A DNA stretch of 64,000 nt from Desulfobacter sp. Its GTDB lineage: Bacteria > Desulfobacterota > Desulfobacteria > Desulfobacterales > Desulfobacteraceae. The stretch lies in assembly GCA_028768525.1 (NCBI GenBank), contig CP054837.1, positions 1,904,001 to 1,968,000 of the forward strand. Reading direction: 5' to 3'. The notes under the pieces are model-generated. The model was not told where the DNA came from, ran no database searches, and worked only from the letters and a program-made list of their open reading frames with translations. Position numbers and translations under genes: made by a program. Of this stretch, positions 34,984 through 43,482 are shown piece by piece (the first letter of the stretch is position 1; each line of letters opens with the position of its first letter).

Positions 34984-36081
34984 CTAGTAAATGACCTTTG
35001 TGGTTGCAGCATCAAAGAGATGCAGCTCCTCCAGGTTCATTGAGAGACAAACGGTGTCGCCGGGGGCATAGACCTGCTTGCCTTCACTCTTTGACATCAT
35101 ATTCACTCCGTTGATATCCATGTGCAGGTAAGTTTCGCTGCCCAGGGGCTCGGCCACGACCACCCGGCCTTCGAACTGCCAGTCTTCCGGGACCGCTTTT
35201 CCGGTTTCCTTGGGGGTGATTTCCTCTGCCCGCAACCCCATCACGGCGTTGGTGCCCCCTTCAAGCAGCACCCCCTCTTTTGGGGGAACGGGGATTCTCA
35301 GGCCTGATTCAAATACCGCAAAAAATGCATCCCCCTCTTTTGTAATGGTGCAGTCCACCAGATTCATGGGCGGGGTGCCGATGAAGCCGGCCACAAAGGT
35401 GTTGGCGGGATTGGAAAAAAGTTCAAGGGGGGTGCCCACCTGTTCAATGTAGCCGTCTTTGAGTACTACGATGCGGTCGGCCAGGGTCATGGCCTCCACC
35501 TGGTCGTGGGTGACGTAGATAATGGTCGAATCCACCCGCTGGTGGAGCATCTTGATTTCCGCCCGCATCTGGATTCTCAGCTTGGCATCCAGGTTGGACA
35601 GGGGTTCGTCAAATAAAAATATAGAGGGTTTCCGGACCATGGCACGGCCCATGGCCACCCGCTGGCGCTGCCCGCCGGAAAGCTCGTGGGGCTTTCTTTT
35701 CAGCAGGTCTCCCAGCCCAAGGATTTCCGCTACATCCTGGACCCGCTGCCGGATCTCTTCCCCGGGGGTTTTGCTCAGTTTCAGTCCGAAGGACATGTTG
35801 TCGAACACGTTCATATGGGGATAGAGGGCATAGTTCTGGAACACCATGGCCAGCCCCCGGTCCTTGGGGGCGATATCATTGACCACTTTGCCGTTGATGG
35901 AAATGGTGCCGCCGGAGATCTCTTCCAGGCCGGCCACCATCCGCAGCAATGTGGATTTGCCGCAGCCCGACGGCCCGACCAGAACCAGAAACTCCTTATC
36001 CTTGATATCCAGGTCCAGTCCGTGGACCACCTGGGTTTTACCGTACTTCTTTACAACCTTTTTAAACTTTAATTCAGCCAT
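34984..36081 (-). CDS. ugpC: UgpC-type ABC importer ATPase
   Basis: This is the CUT1/MalK-like ATPase that powers sugar or glycerol-phosphate import. The 365 residues have Walker A GPSGCGKSTLLRMVAG, signature LSGGQRQRVAMGRAM, Walker B FLFDEPLSNLDA, the H-loop THDQVEA and a C-terminal TOBE/MalK-like regulatory domain (MGLRAEEITP, GSETYLHMDI). It is divergent from ugpBAE, separated by 224 bp, so the importer is split over two transcripts. Confidence 0.88.
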   Translation of the reverse strand: MAELKFKKVVKKYGKTQVVHGLDLDIKDKEFLVLVGPSGCGKSTLLRMVAGLEEISGGTISINGKVVNDIAPKDRGLAMVFQNYALYPHMNVFDNMSFGLKLSKTPGEEIRQRVQDVAEILGLGDLLKRKPHELSGGQRQRVAMGRAMVRKPSIFLFDEPLSNLDAKLRIQMRAEIKMLHQRVDSTIIYVTHDQVEAMTLADRIVVLKDGYIEQVGTPLELFSNPANTFVAGFIGTPPMNLVDCTITKEGDAFFAVFESGLRIPVPPKEGVLLEGGTNAVMGLRAEEITPKETGKAVPEDWQFEGRVVVAEPLGSETYLHMDINGVNMMSKSEGKQVYAPGDTVCLSMNLEELHLFDAATTKVIY

Positions 36082-36130
36082 TTAACTTCCAAAAAATTAA
36101 TTATTCGGGGAATTTTTAAAATTTTGCCCC

Positions 36131-36159
36131 AATAAACAATAAAACAGGTGAATAAGCAA
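36131..36159 (-). promoter_or_regulatory. possible sigma-70 promoter of ugpC
   Basis: On the minus strand TTGCTT, 17 bases, TTTATT (four of six in each). It lies about 50 bp before the ugpC ATG in an AT-rich region. It is tentative. Confidence 0.4.
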
Positions 36160-36186
36160 ATCTTTTTTTAAAAATCCAATTAAATC

Positions 36187-36215
36187 TTGACACCTTAACA
36201 ATATCCAACTAAATC
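36187..36215 (+). promoter_or_regulatory. possible sigma-70 promoter of ugpB
   Basis: A perfect TTGACA at 36187-36192 is followed after 17 bases by TAAATC, a poor -10. The leader to the ugpB ATG would be about 85 bases, ending in a strong AAGGAG. Confidence 0.45.
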
Positions 36216-36305
36216 AGGGCTAACCCAAAAAGTTTTATGTGAAGCAGACAACACTTAAATTAACCCCGGAACCATATTTAACTATAGGATAAGGAGAAAT
36301 ATCCC

Positions 36306-37631
36306 ATGAAACTGACTCGGATAGCCCTGTTGGTCATGACAGCCCTGTGCCTGGCCCTGCCGGCATCGGTATTTGCCAAACCCGTCACCATCAATTGGTG
36401 GCATGCCATGAGAAGCGCCCGCGGTGAAGTGGTTGCAAAAATGATTGAAGAGTTCAATGCCTCCCAGTCCGACTACAAAGTGGTCGGTACCTTCAAGGGC
36501 AACTATGATGAAACCATGAATGCCGGCGTGGCCGCATTCCGGGCAAAAAAACAGCCCCACATTCTCCAGGTATTTGAAGTCGGCACCCAGACCATGATGC
36601 TCTCCGGCGCCGTATATCCTGTATTTGAACTGATGAAGGACACCGGCTATGACATCGACTGGAGCCGTTACCTCCAGGCCGTTCTCTCCTACTATATGAA
36701 CGCCGACGGGAATCTTGTCTCCATGCCCTTCAACAGCTCCACCCCCATCATGTATTACAATGTGGATATGTTTAAAAAGGCGGGCATCGCTCCCCTGTCC
36801 AAAACCGAGCCCGTCACCTGGGACGAACTGGGTGAAATCACCAAAAAGCTGGTCCAGGCAGGGATCGCCCCCGCAGGCATGGTCACTGCATGGCAGTCCT
36901 GGACCCAGATCGAAAACTACTCCGCCATCCACAACACCCCCTTTGCCTCCAAAGCCAATGGATACGAAGGACTGGACTGCGAGCTTGAAATCAACAATCC
37001 CATGGTGGTCAAACACATCACCCGCCTGAAATCCTGGGCCGATGACAAGCGGTTCATGTACGGCGGGCAGAAATACCAGGGTCCCAAATCCGAATTCATT
37101 GCCCAGAATGCCGCCATCTACATCGATTCCATCTCCGGCATTGCCAAGCTGAAAAAAGCGGTAAAGGATTTTAAATGGGATGCGGCGCCCCTGCCCATCG
37201 AAGCCGGTACCACCCCCCAGAACTCCATCATCGGCGGGGCATCGCTGTGGGTGCTTAACGGACACACCAAAGAAGAATACAAGGGCGTTGCCGCCTTCCT
37301 GAAATTCCTGGCCTCCAACGAGATGCAGGAATTCTGGCACAAGGAAACCGGTTACTTCCCCATCACCATTGACGCCTACGAATCCCTGAAAGCCAAAGGA
37401 TACTATGACAGCGATCCCCTTCAGGAAGTGGGCATCAGCCAGCTCAACCGGGCCATCCCCACCAAGATTTCCCGGGGCCTGCGCCTGGGCTATTTTGTCC
37501 AGATCAGGAACATCATCAACGAAGAACTGGAGATGGTCTGGAACGGGAAGAAATCCCCCCAGAAGGCATTGGATGATGCGACTGCCAGAAGCAACGCCCA
37601 ACTGAAAACCTTTGCCAAAACTTATAAATAG
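36306..37631 (+). CDS. ugpB: UgpB-type periplasmic glycerol-3-phosphate-binding protein
   Basis: This is an extracytoplasmic solute-binding protein of 441 residues with a signal peptide ending at about ASVFA (residue 24). The start of the mature protein (INWWHAMRSARGEVV) and the late segment GGASLWVLNGHTKEEYKGVA with FWHKETGYFPIT closely follow the UgpB pattern. Glycerol-3-phosphate or a glycerophosphodiester is thus the best guess. The AAGGAGAAATATCCC before the ATG is strong. A hairpin terminator follows the gene. Confidence 0.87.
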   Translation: MKLTRIALLVMTALCLALPASVFAKPVTINWWHAMRSARGEVVAKMIEEFNASQSDYKVVGTFKGNYDETMNAGVAAFRAKKQPHILQVFEVGTQTMMLSGAVYPVFELMKDTGYDIDWSRYLQAVLSYYMNADGNLVSMPFNSSTPIMYYNVDMFKKAGIAPLSKTEPVTWDELGEITKKLVQAGIAPAGMVTAWQSWTQIENYSAIHNTPFASKANGYEGLDCELEINNPMVVKHITRLKSWADDKRFMYGGQKYQGPKSEFIAQNAAIYIDSISGIAKLKKAVKDFKWDAAPLPIEAGTTPQNSIIGGASLWVLNGHTKEEYKGVAAFLKFLASNEMQEFWHKETGYFPITIDAYESLKAKGYYDSDPLQEVGISQLNRAIPTKISRGLRLGYFVQIRNIINEELEMVWNGKKSPQKALDDATARSNAQLKTFAKTYK

Positions 37632-37642
37632 CATTTAGAGTA

Positions 37643-37687
37643 AAAAGCCGGACAGATCCTGCAGCACAGCACATCTGTCCGGCTTTT
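37643..37687 (+). terminator. strong hairpin between ugpB and ugpA
   Basis: Perfect 15-base arms (37643-37657, 37673-37687) with the right arm ending in CTTTT. It lies 11 bp after the ugpB stop and about 48 bp before ugpA. Partial termination or 3'-end protection here would make more binding protein than permease, a known pattern in ABC operons. Confidence 0.88.
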
Positions 37688-37735
37688 CTACGCGACCACT
37701 GCTATCATTTTAGCATCGTATAAACTGTTAGGATT

Positions 37736-38626
37736 ATGATTAAACGTTCCTTTTTTAAATCCAGGTATCTGCCCTACCTTCTGATCTTACCCCAGATACT
37801 GGTCACTCTGACCTTTTTTTACTGGCCGGCGATCCAGGGCATCATACAATCCTTTCTGCTCAGCGACCCTTTTGGCAGAAAATCCACCTTTGTATGGTTT
37901 TATAATTACATTGAATTGTTCACCGACCCCCTCTACCTGAAATCCATCCTCATCACCTTTATCTTCAGCCTGGCCACGGCAGCGGTTTCCATCTCTTTAG
38001 GACTGTTCATCGCCTCCATGGCCAACCGCGCGCTGAAAGCCAAGGCCCTGGTAAGGACCATGCTCATCTGGCCCTATGCCGTGGCCCCGGCCATTTCAGG
38101 TATCATGTGGCTATTTCTTCTCCATCCCTCCTACGGGATTGTGGCCATTGCCATTAAAAAAAGCATGGGCGTGGACTGGAACCCGGTGCTCTACGGAACC
38201 GACGCCATGATCATGATCGTCATGGCCAGCGCATGGAAAGAGGTCTCCTATAATTTCGTATTCTTTGTGGCGGGCATGCAGGCCGTTCCCAAATCCCTGA
38301 TCGAGGCGGCGGCCATTGACGGTGCCGGCCCCTTCAGGCGGTTCTGGACCATTACCCTGCCCCTGCTCTCCCCGACCTTTTTCTTTCTGATGGTAATGAA
38401 CATCATCTACTCTTTTTTTGAAACCTTCGGCATCATCCACACCGTCACCCAGGGGGGGCCGGGCGGCTCCACCAACATCCTGGTGTACAAGGTCTACCAG
38501 GACGGCTTTGTGGGCCTGAACCTGGGCTCTTCATCGGCCCAGTCCGTGGTGCTCATGTCTTTAATAATTATTATCACCTTCCTTCAGTTCAAATTTGTTG
38601 AAAAGAAGGTGCAATACAGCGGATAA
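37736..38626 (+). CDS. ugpA: UgpA-type ABC permease
   Basis: This is an inner-membrane permease of 296 residues with about six membrane segments. The EAA loop that contacts the ATPase reads EAAAIDGAGPFRRFWTITLPLL (in part) near residue 200. PYLLILPQILVTLTFFYWPA is the first span. CUT1-family MalF/UgpA proteins share this layout. It ends 5 bp before ugpE. Confidence 0.88.
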   Translation: MIKRSFFKSRYLPYLLILPQILVTLTFFYWPAIQGIIQSFLLSDPFGRKSTFVWFYNYIELFTDPLYLKSILITFIFSLATAAVSISLGLFIASMANRALKAKALVRTMLIWPYAVAPAISGIMWLFLLHPSYGIVAIAIKKSMGVDWNPVLYGTDAMIMIVMASAWKEVSYNFVFFVAGMQAVPKSLIEAAAIDGAGPFRRFWTITLPLLSPTFFFLMVMNIIYSFFETFGIIHTVTQGGPGGSTNILVYKVYQDGFVGLNLGSSSAQSVVLMSLIIIITFLQFKFVEKKVQYSG

Positions 38627-38631
38627 ATATT

Positions 38632-39552
38632 ATGGTTGAACGAACCCCCATACTTGATTTTTTGACATATGCATTTTTGATGATCGGTATCCTCATTGTG
38701 GGCTTTCCCATCATCTACAGTCTGATTGCGGCCACCCTGCCTCTGGATGAGGTATCCCGGGTGCCCATGCCCCTGATACCGGGCGACCAGTTTATGGTGA
38801 ACATGAAAGAGGCCTGGACCCGGGGCGATCTGGGCACCCAGATCACCAACTCCTTTATCATGGCAACCGGGATAACCGTCGGGAAAATCTGCGTCTCCAT
38901 GATCGGTGCCTTTTCCATCGTCTACTTTGACTATAGATTCCGAAAGCTGGCCTTTGCATCGGTATTCTGCACCCTGATGCTGCCCGTGGAGGTGAGGATC
39001 CTGCCCACTTATGAAATGGCGGCCAATGTGCTATCCCCCCTGCAGGCCGTCTGGGATGTCCTCCACCTCAACGGAGTGGTTTCCTGGTTCACGGGCAACG
39101 AGTTCAGCCTCACCCTGAACTGGAGCCTCCTGGACTCTTACTCCGGCTTGATCTTTCCTTTGATCGCCTCGGCCACCTGTACCTTTTTGTTCCGGCAGTT
39201 CTTTTTGACCATTCCCGAAGAACTCTGCGAGGCGGCAAAAATAGACGGTGCCTCACCCATGACCTTTTTCAGGAAAATTCTCTTTCCCCTGTCCAAAACC
39301 AATATCGCCGCTCTGGTGGTCATTGAATTTGTCTATGGGTATAACCAATACCTGTGGCCCCTGCTGGTCACCACCAACACCAAAATGACCACTGCGGTCA
39401 TCGGTCTGCAGAACCTCATTCCCCAGGCCGACGACCTGCCGGAATGGAATATTGCTCTGGGCGGTGCACTTCTGGTCATGCTGCCGCCGGTACTGGTGGT
39501 GCTGTTTATGCAGCGGTGGTTTGTCAAAGGCCTCATCGAAAAAGAAAAATAA
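38632..39552 (+). CDS. ugpE: UgpE-type ABC permease
   Basis: This is the second permease of the importer: 306 residues, six membrane segments, with the EAA loop CEAAKIDGASPMTFFRKILFP and the UgpE-like VIEFVYGYNQYLWPLLVT. It forms the translocation channel with UgpA. The stop codon overlaps the next start as TAATG. Confidence 0.88.
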   Translation: MVERTPILDFLTYAFLMIGILIVGFPIIYSLIAATLPLDEVSRVPMPLIPGDQFMVNMKEAWTRGDLGTQITNSFIMATGITVGKICVSMIGAFSIVYFDYRFRKLAFASVFCTLMLPVEVRILPTYEMAANVLSPLQAVWDVLHLNGVVSWFTGNEFSLTLNWSLLDSYSGLIFPLIASATCTFLFRQFFLTIPEELCEAAKIDGASPMTFFRKILFPLSKTNIAALVVIEFVYGYNQYLWPLLVTTNTKMTTAVIGLQNLIPQADDLPEWNIALGGALLVMLPPVLVVLFMQRWFVKGLIEKEK

Positions 39553-40136
39553 TGGATTTTACCACGGTTAAAAACCGGTATTACGTCATGCGCCACGGCC
39601 AGAGCCTGGCCAACGTTGAAAAAATCATCGTGTCCAGCCCGGAAAACGGTATTCCGGGCTACGGACTCTCCCAAACCGGGAAGGCCCAGGCCGCCGGCGC
39701 CATAGAGGCATTCAAGGGACTGGATGAAGAGACCGTCATCGTTTCATCGGATTTCAAAAGGGCACGGGAAACGGCCCAGATTGTGGATAACCACCTCAGT
39801 ACCCGGGGCGGCGTCACCTGTATCCCCCAGCTCAGGGAACGTTTTTTCGGTGACTTTGAACTGACCGGCGACGAAAATTACCCCCGGGTCTGGGAGGGGG
39901 ATGCCCAGAGACTGGACCCGCCGCCCCAGGGGGTTGAAGGGGTAAATGCCGTCCTGGATCGGGTGCAGAATTGTATTCTGAACCTCGAAAACCAGTATGA
40001 AAATAAAGATATCCTTCTGGTGTCCCACGGGGATACCCTCCAGATTTTTTTAACCTGGCTAAAGGGATGGGATCCGCACCGCCACCGGGAAATCCACCAC
40101 CTGGACACGGCCGAAATACGTCAAGCCCGACCATGA
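39552..40136 (+). CDS. histidine phosphatase (phosphoglycerate-mutase superfamily) coupled to ugpE
   Basis: This is a branch-1-type histidine phosphatase of 194 residues. The catalytic RHG motif is YYVMRHGQSLANVEK (H at about 14). The second conserved region reads SSDFKRARETAQI, the acid/base region is ERFFGDFE, and the second His is in LLVSHGDTLQ. I start it at the ATG overlapping the ugpE stop (TAATG). An upstream in-frame start lies within ugpE. The coupling suggests a role with the imported phosphorylated compound, but the substrate is unknown. Confidence 0.85.
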   Translation: MDFTTVKNRYYVMRHGQSLANVEKIIVSSPENGIPGYGLSQTGKAQAAGAIEAFKGLDEETVIVSSDFKRARETAQIVDNHLSTRGGVTCIPQLRERFFGDFELTGDENYPRVWEGDAQRLDPPPQGVEGVNAVLDRVQNCILNLENQYENKDILLVSHGDTLQIFLTWLKGWDPHRHREIHHLDTAEIRQARP

Positions 40137-40158
40137 GCTTTGTTTTTCCTGTACTTTT

Positions 40159-40190
40159 ACCCGGGATTTGATTAATAATTGGTCCCGGGT
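40159..40190 (+). terminator. hairpin after the histidine phosphatase
   Basis: acccggga (40159-40166) and tcccgggt (40183-40190) form an 8-base stem, 23 bp after the stop. There is no U-run, so termination is uncertain. Confidence 0.4.
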
Positions 40191-40246
40191 ATCATCATTG
40201 TTCGAAATTGCTCAACCGGTAGTCTGTGTTCGGCAGGAGAGAATAT

Positions 40247-42103
40247 ATGAACTTACAGGAAATTTGCCCGGAAAAGCTCCTCACACCGGAAGAAAGCGTT
40301 AAAAAAATCCATAATGGATCCAGGGTCTTTATCGGAACGGGCTGCGGTGAGCCCCAGAAGCTCATCCGGGCCATGGTCGAGAACCCGGCCATTCAGGACA
40401 TCATCGTTTACCAGATGCTCTCCTCCACCCTTTCCGAATATGTCAGCAGCAAAAATTTTCTTTCCCGGTTTTCCATCAAGCTTTTCTTCATCTCCCCCAA
40501 AATGCGGCGGTTTGCCTTTGAAGGGAAGATCGACTATATCCCCATTTATCTTTCCCAGATCCCAAAGGTATTCAAGGACAATGAAATCGGCCTGGATGTG
40601 GCCCTGATACAGGTTTCGCCTCCGGATCCCCATGGATTTTGTTCCCTGGGCATCTCAGTGGACATCACCCTCTCAGGCACCAAAAATGCGGACATGGTCA
40701 TTGCCCAGGTCAATCCCAACATGCCCAGGACCTGGGGGGATTCCCTGATCCACATTGATGAAATCGATTATCTGGTCCCCTGGGAGGAACCCCTGGTGGA
40801 ATCTTTGCCCGAGACCAAGAACCAGAAGGTCATTGAACGCATCGGCCATTACGTCAGCCAGCTTGTTGACGACGGTGCCACCCTCCAGATCGGGTTCGGC
40901 CACCTGCCCGATGCCGTGGTTCCCTACCTGGTCGGCAAAAAGGAACTGGGCATCCACACCCAGGTCATCACAGACGGGCTGCTCCCCCTGCTCAAAGCCA
41001 AGGCCGTCACCAATACCCAGAAAAACTACCTGACGGACCGGGCCGTCACCTCCCTGTGCATGGGGTCCAGGGAACTTTACGAATTTGTCCACGATAACCC
41101 CATGTTTTATTTCAGGTCCTCGGAATTTGTAAACGACCCCAATGTAATTGCAAAAAATGATAATTTCATCTCCATTTCCTCTGCCCTGGAAGTGGACCTC
41201 ACCGGCCAGATATGTACAGATTCCAAGGGGTATCTCTTTTACTCGGGCATCGGGGACCAGGTGGATTTTATCCGGGGGTCGGCCATGTCCAGGGGGGGCT
41301 TCTCCATTGTGATTATCCCCTCAACGGCCCAGAACGGGGAAGTCTCCCGCATCGTCCCCCACCTCAGCGAAGGCGCCGGCGTGGCCACCACCCGTGGGGA
41401 CATCGATATTGTGGTTACCGAATACGGAATCGCTGAAATCCGGCGCAAAAGCATTTCCCAGCGGGTGATGGAACTGGCCCAGATTGCCCACCCCAAATTC
41501 CGGAAAGAACTCATTGAACAGGCCAAACAGCGCCATTATATTTTCGGTGACCAGCTGCCCCCCAGCCAACAGGACCTGCTCTTTTTGGATTCCTATAAGG
41601 ATACCCTCACCCTGCCCGCCGGCAAGAGTCTTGAGGTCAGGCCGCTGCTGCCTTCGGATGAATTCGAATCAAGGCACTTTTATTACTCCCTCCAGGAAGA
41701 TTCCATCTATTACCGCTTTTTTAACAAGCGGAAGGTGTTTTCCCGTAAGATGCTCCAGGAACAATGGGCGGAGGTTGATTACCGGCGGAATATGAGCCTG
41801 ATCGCCCTGATGCAAAGGGGCAAGCGCAAACAGATTGTGGCCATCGGCTCCTATGCCGAGGCCGGCCCGGATGTTGCGGAAGTTGCCTTTCTGGTCCGGG
41901 AGGAACTCCACGGCCAGGGGATCGGCTCCTTCCTTCTCGATGCCCTGGAAAAAATCGCCAGGGAAAACAATTATACCCGGTTCACGGCAACGGTGCTGGC
42001 GGAAAATGAAAAAATGCTGTATATGTTCCAGAAAAAATACCCCGAGGCCAGATTCATCCGCTCCGGTACCGGGGAAGTCGAGGTAGAAATGCCCTTTTCG
42101 TAA
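40247..42103 (+). CDS. acetyl-CoA hydrolase/CoA-transferase fused to a GNAT acetyltransferase
   Basis: This is a two-domain protein of 618 residues. Residues 1 to about 455 are an acetyl-CoA hydrolase/transferase family enzyme. Signs are FIGTGCGEPQ, QIGFGHLPDAVV and the catalytic glutamate E315 in SALEVDLTGQ, then GIGDQVDFIRGSAMSRGG. Residues from about 475 are a GNAT domain with the acyl-CoA loop LHGQGIGSFLLDALEKIA. The ATG at 40247 is chosen because CAGGAGAG precedes it; a GTG lies seven codons upstream. Such fusions occur in anaerobes that handle short-chain acyl-CoAs. The GNAT part may modify a CoA enzyme; this is inference. Confidence 0.9.
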   Translation: MNLQEICPEKLLTPEESVKKIHNGSRVFIGTGCGEPQKLIRAMVENPAIQDIIVYQMLSSTLSEYVSSKNFLSRFSIKLFFISPKMRRFAFEGKIDYIPIYLSQIPKVFKDNEIGLDVALIQVSPPDPHGFCSLGISVDITLSGTKNADMVIAQVNPNMPRTWGDSLIHIDEIDYLVPWEEPLVESLPETKNQKVIERIGHYVSQLVDDGATLQIGFGHLPDAVVPYLVGKKELGIHTQVITDGLLPLLKAKAVTNTQKNYLTDRAVTSLCMGSRELYEFVHDNPMFYFRSSEFVNDPNVIAKNDNFISISSALEVDLTGQICTDSKGYLFYSGIGDQVDFIRGSAMSRGGFSIVIIPSTAQNGEVSRIVPHLSEGAGVATTRGDIDIVVTEYGIAEIRRKSISQRVMELAQIAHPKFRKELIEQAKQRHYIFGDQLPPSQQDLLFLDSYKDTLTLPAGKSLEVRPLLPSDEFESRHFYYSLQEDSIYYRFFNKRKVFSRKMLQEQWAEVDYRRNMSLIALMQRGKRKQIVAIGSYAEAGPDVAEVAFLVREELHGQGIGSFLLDALEKIARENNYTRFTATVLAENEKMLYMFQKKYPEARFIRSGTGEVEVEMPFS

Positions 42104-42141
42104 TACCCGGGCTTAATCACAATTCATTCAGAGAGATATTT

Positions 42142-43482
42142 ATGGCAAATTACAACATTGTTTACAAGGGACGCATTCTTGACGGCTATAGCAAAGAGAG
42201 TGTCAAAGCCGCCCTGGTGGAAAACTTCGATTTCACGGTTGAAAAGGCCAGCCAGCTTTTAAACAGCGGCCGGGTTTATATAGAAAAAGACCTCCCCCCC
42301 CAACGGGCAAAGGAATACGGCATTGCCCTCAAAAAAGCCGGGCTAAATGTGGTTTTGACCCGGTCCGTCCCAGCGGAGACCGATCCTGCACCCCATAGAT
42401 CTCCTGAACCCGAGTTGGCCGCCCCTGTCATGGAAAAGTCCCCAATGGATCAGACGGGCCAGGCGCCGCCCGAAAGCGGCCGTGCCCCCATTACAAGAAC
42501 CGTCCAAACCAGAGCCCTACCCTTTGAATTTATGGGTACGGGTTCTGAATATTTCAAAATCTGGATCGTCAACCTCATCCTTTCCATCCTCACCCTGGGC
42601 ATATACTCGGCCTGGGCCAAGGTAAGACGGAAACAATACTTTTACGGCAGCACCCTGCTCAACGGCTCCAGCTTCGAATACCTGGCCGATCCTAAAAACA
42701 TCCTCAAAGGACGGATCATCGTCGCCGCATTCTTCATCGGCTATTCCGTGGTCTCCAAAATTTTTCCCCTGGCCGGAACGATACTCAGTCTTCTGTTCGT
42801 CATTATCATGCCCTGGCTTGTGGTCCGCTCCCTGGCCTTTAATGCCCGGAACAGCGCCTATAAAAATATCCGCTTCGGATTCCAGGGCAGTGTCGGAGAG
42901 GCCGCCAAGGTATTTATTCTATTCCCCCTCCTGGCAGGCCTGACCCTTGGCATCCTGTCCCCCTGGGCCATATTCCGCCAGAAAAAATTCATTGTGGAAA
43001 ACTATAGCTACGGCACCGCCTCATTTGAATTCACCGCCACCCACAGGGACTATTACGCCATGGTCCTCTGGGCCCTGATCCCCATCATTATCGGTGCGGT
43101 CCTAATGGGCATCGCCAGTGTTATTTTCCCACCGGTTGCCAGCCTGGTCGCCATCGTGCTCTATCTCTATCTTTTTGCCTATTTCAGTGTAAAGACCACC
43201 AACCTGATCTTCAACTCCACCCTGCTGGGCCGGCACAGTTTTGACGCCGATCTGGAAATCAAGGGATATCTGGGCCTGATCATCGTCAACACCCTGGCAT
43301 CGGTGGTGACCCTGGGTATTTTCTACCCCTGGGCCCATGTGCGGACCGTCAGGTACAAGCTGGACCACCTCGTCTTCATGGCAAAGGGAGACCTTGATAA
43401 TTTCATTGCCCAAGAGCAGGAAGAGGTCAGTGCCCTGGGCGAAGAAGCCGGTGATTTTTTTGACCTGGACATCGGACTGTGA
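42142..43482 (+). CDS. DUF898 (YjgN-like) membrane protein with extra N-terminal domain
   Basis: The 446 residues contain an N-terminal soluble domain (about 1-75, NYNIVYKGRILDGYSKESVK) and a variable linker. The DUF898 membrane part has paired motifs typical of YjgN: FEFMGTGSEYFKIWIVNLIL/LGIYSAWAKVRRKQYFYG and ILSPWAIFRQKKFIVENYSY/LGIFYPWAHVRTVRY. About eight membrane segments are expected. The function of DUF898 is unknown. The stop codon overlaps the GTG of the next gene (GTGA), so membrane protein and peptidase are coupled. Confidence 0.82.
   Translation: MANYNIVYKGRILDGYSKESVKAALVENFDFTVEKASQLLNSGRVYIEKDLPPQRAKEYGIALKKAGLNVVLTRSVPAETDPAPHRSPEPELAAPVMEKSPMDQTGQAPPESGRAPITRTVQTRALPFEFMGTGSEYFKIWIVNLILSILTLGIYSAWAKVRRKQYFYGSTLLNGSSFEYLADPKNILKGRIIVAAFFIGYSVVSKIFPLAGTILSLLFVIIMPWLVVRSLAFNARNSAYKNIRFGFQGSVGEAAKVFILFPLLAGLTLGILSPWAIFRQKKFIVENYSYGTASFEFTATHRDYYAMVLWALIPIIIGAVLMGIASVIFPPVASLVAIVLYLYLFAYFSVKTTNLIFNSTLLGRHSFDADLEIKGYLGLIIVNTLASVVTLGIFYPWAHVRTVRYKLDHLVFMAKGDLDNFIAQEQEEVSALGEEAGDFFDLDIGL

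Noticed and set aside
36282..37634. 450-residue minus-strand open frame opposite ugpB
   Set aside because: It covers exactly the ugpB gene, which has a signal peptide and family motifs. The reverse product has none.
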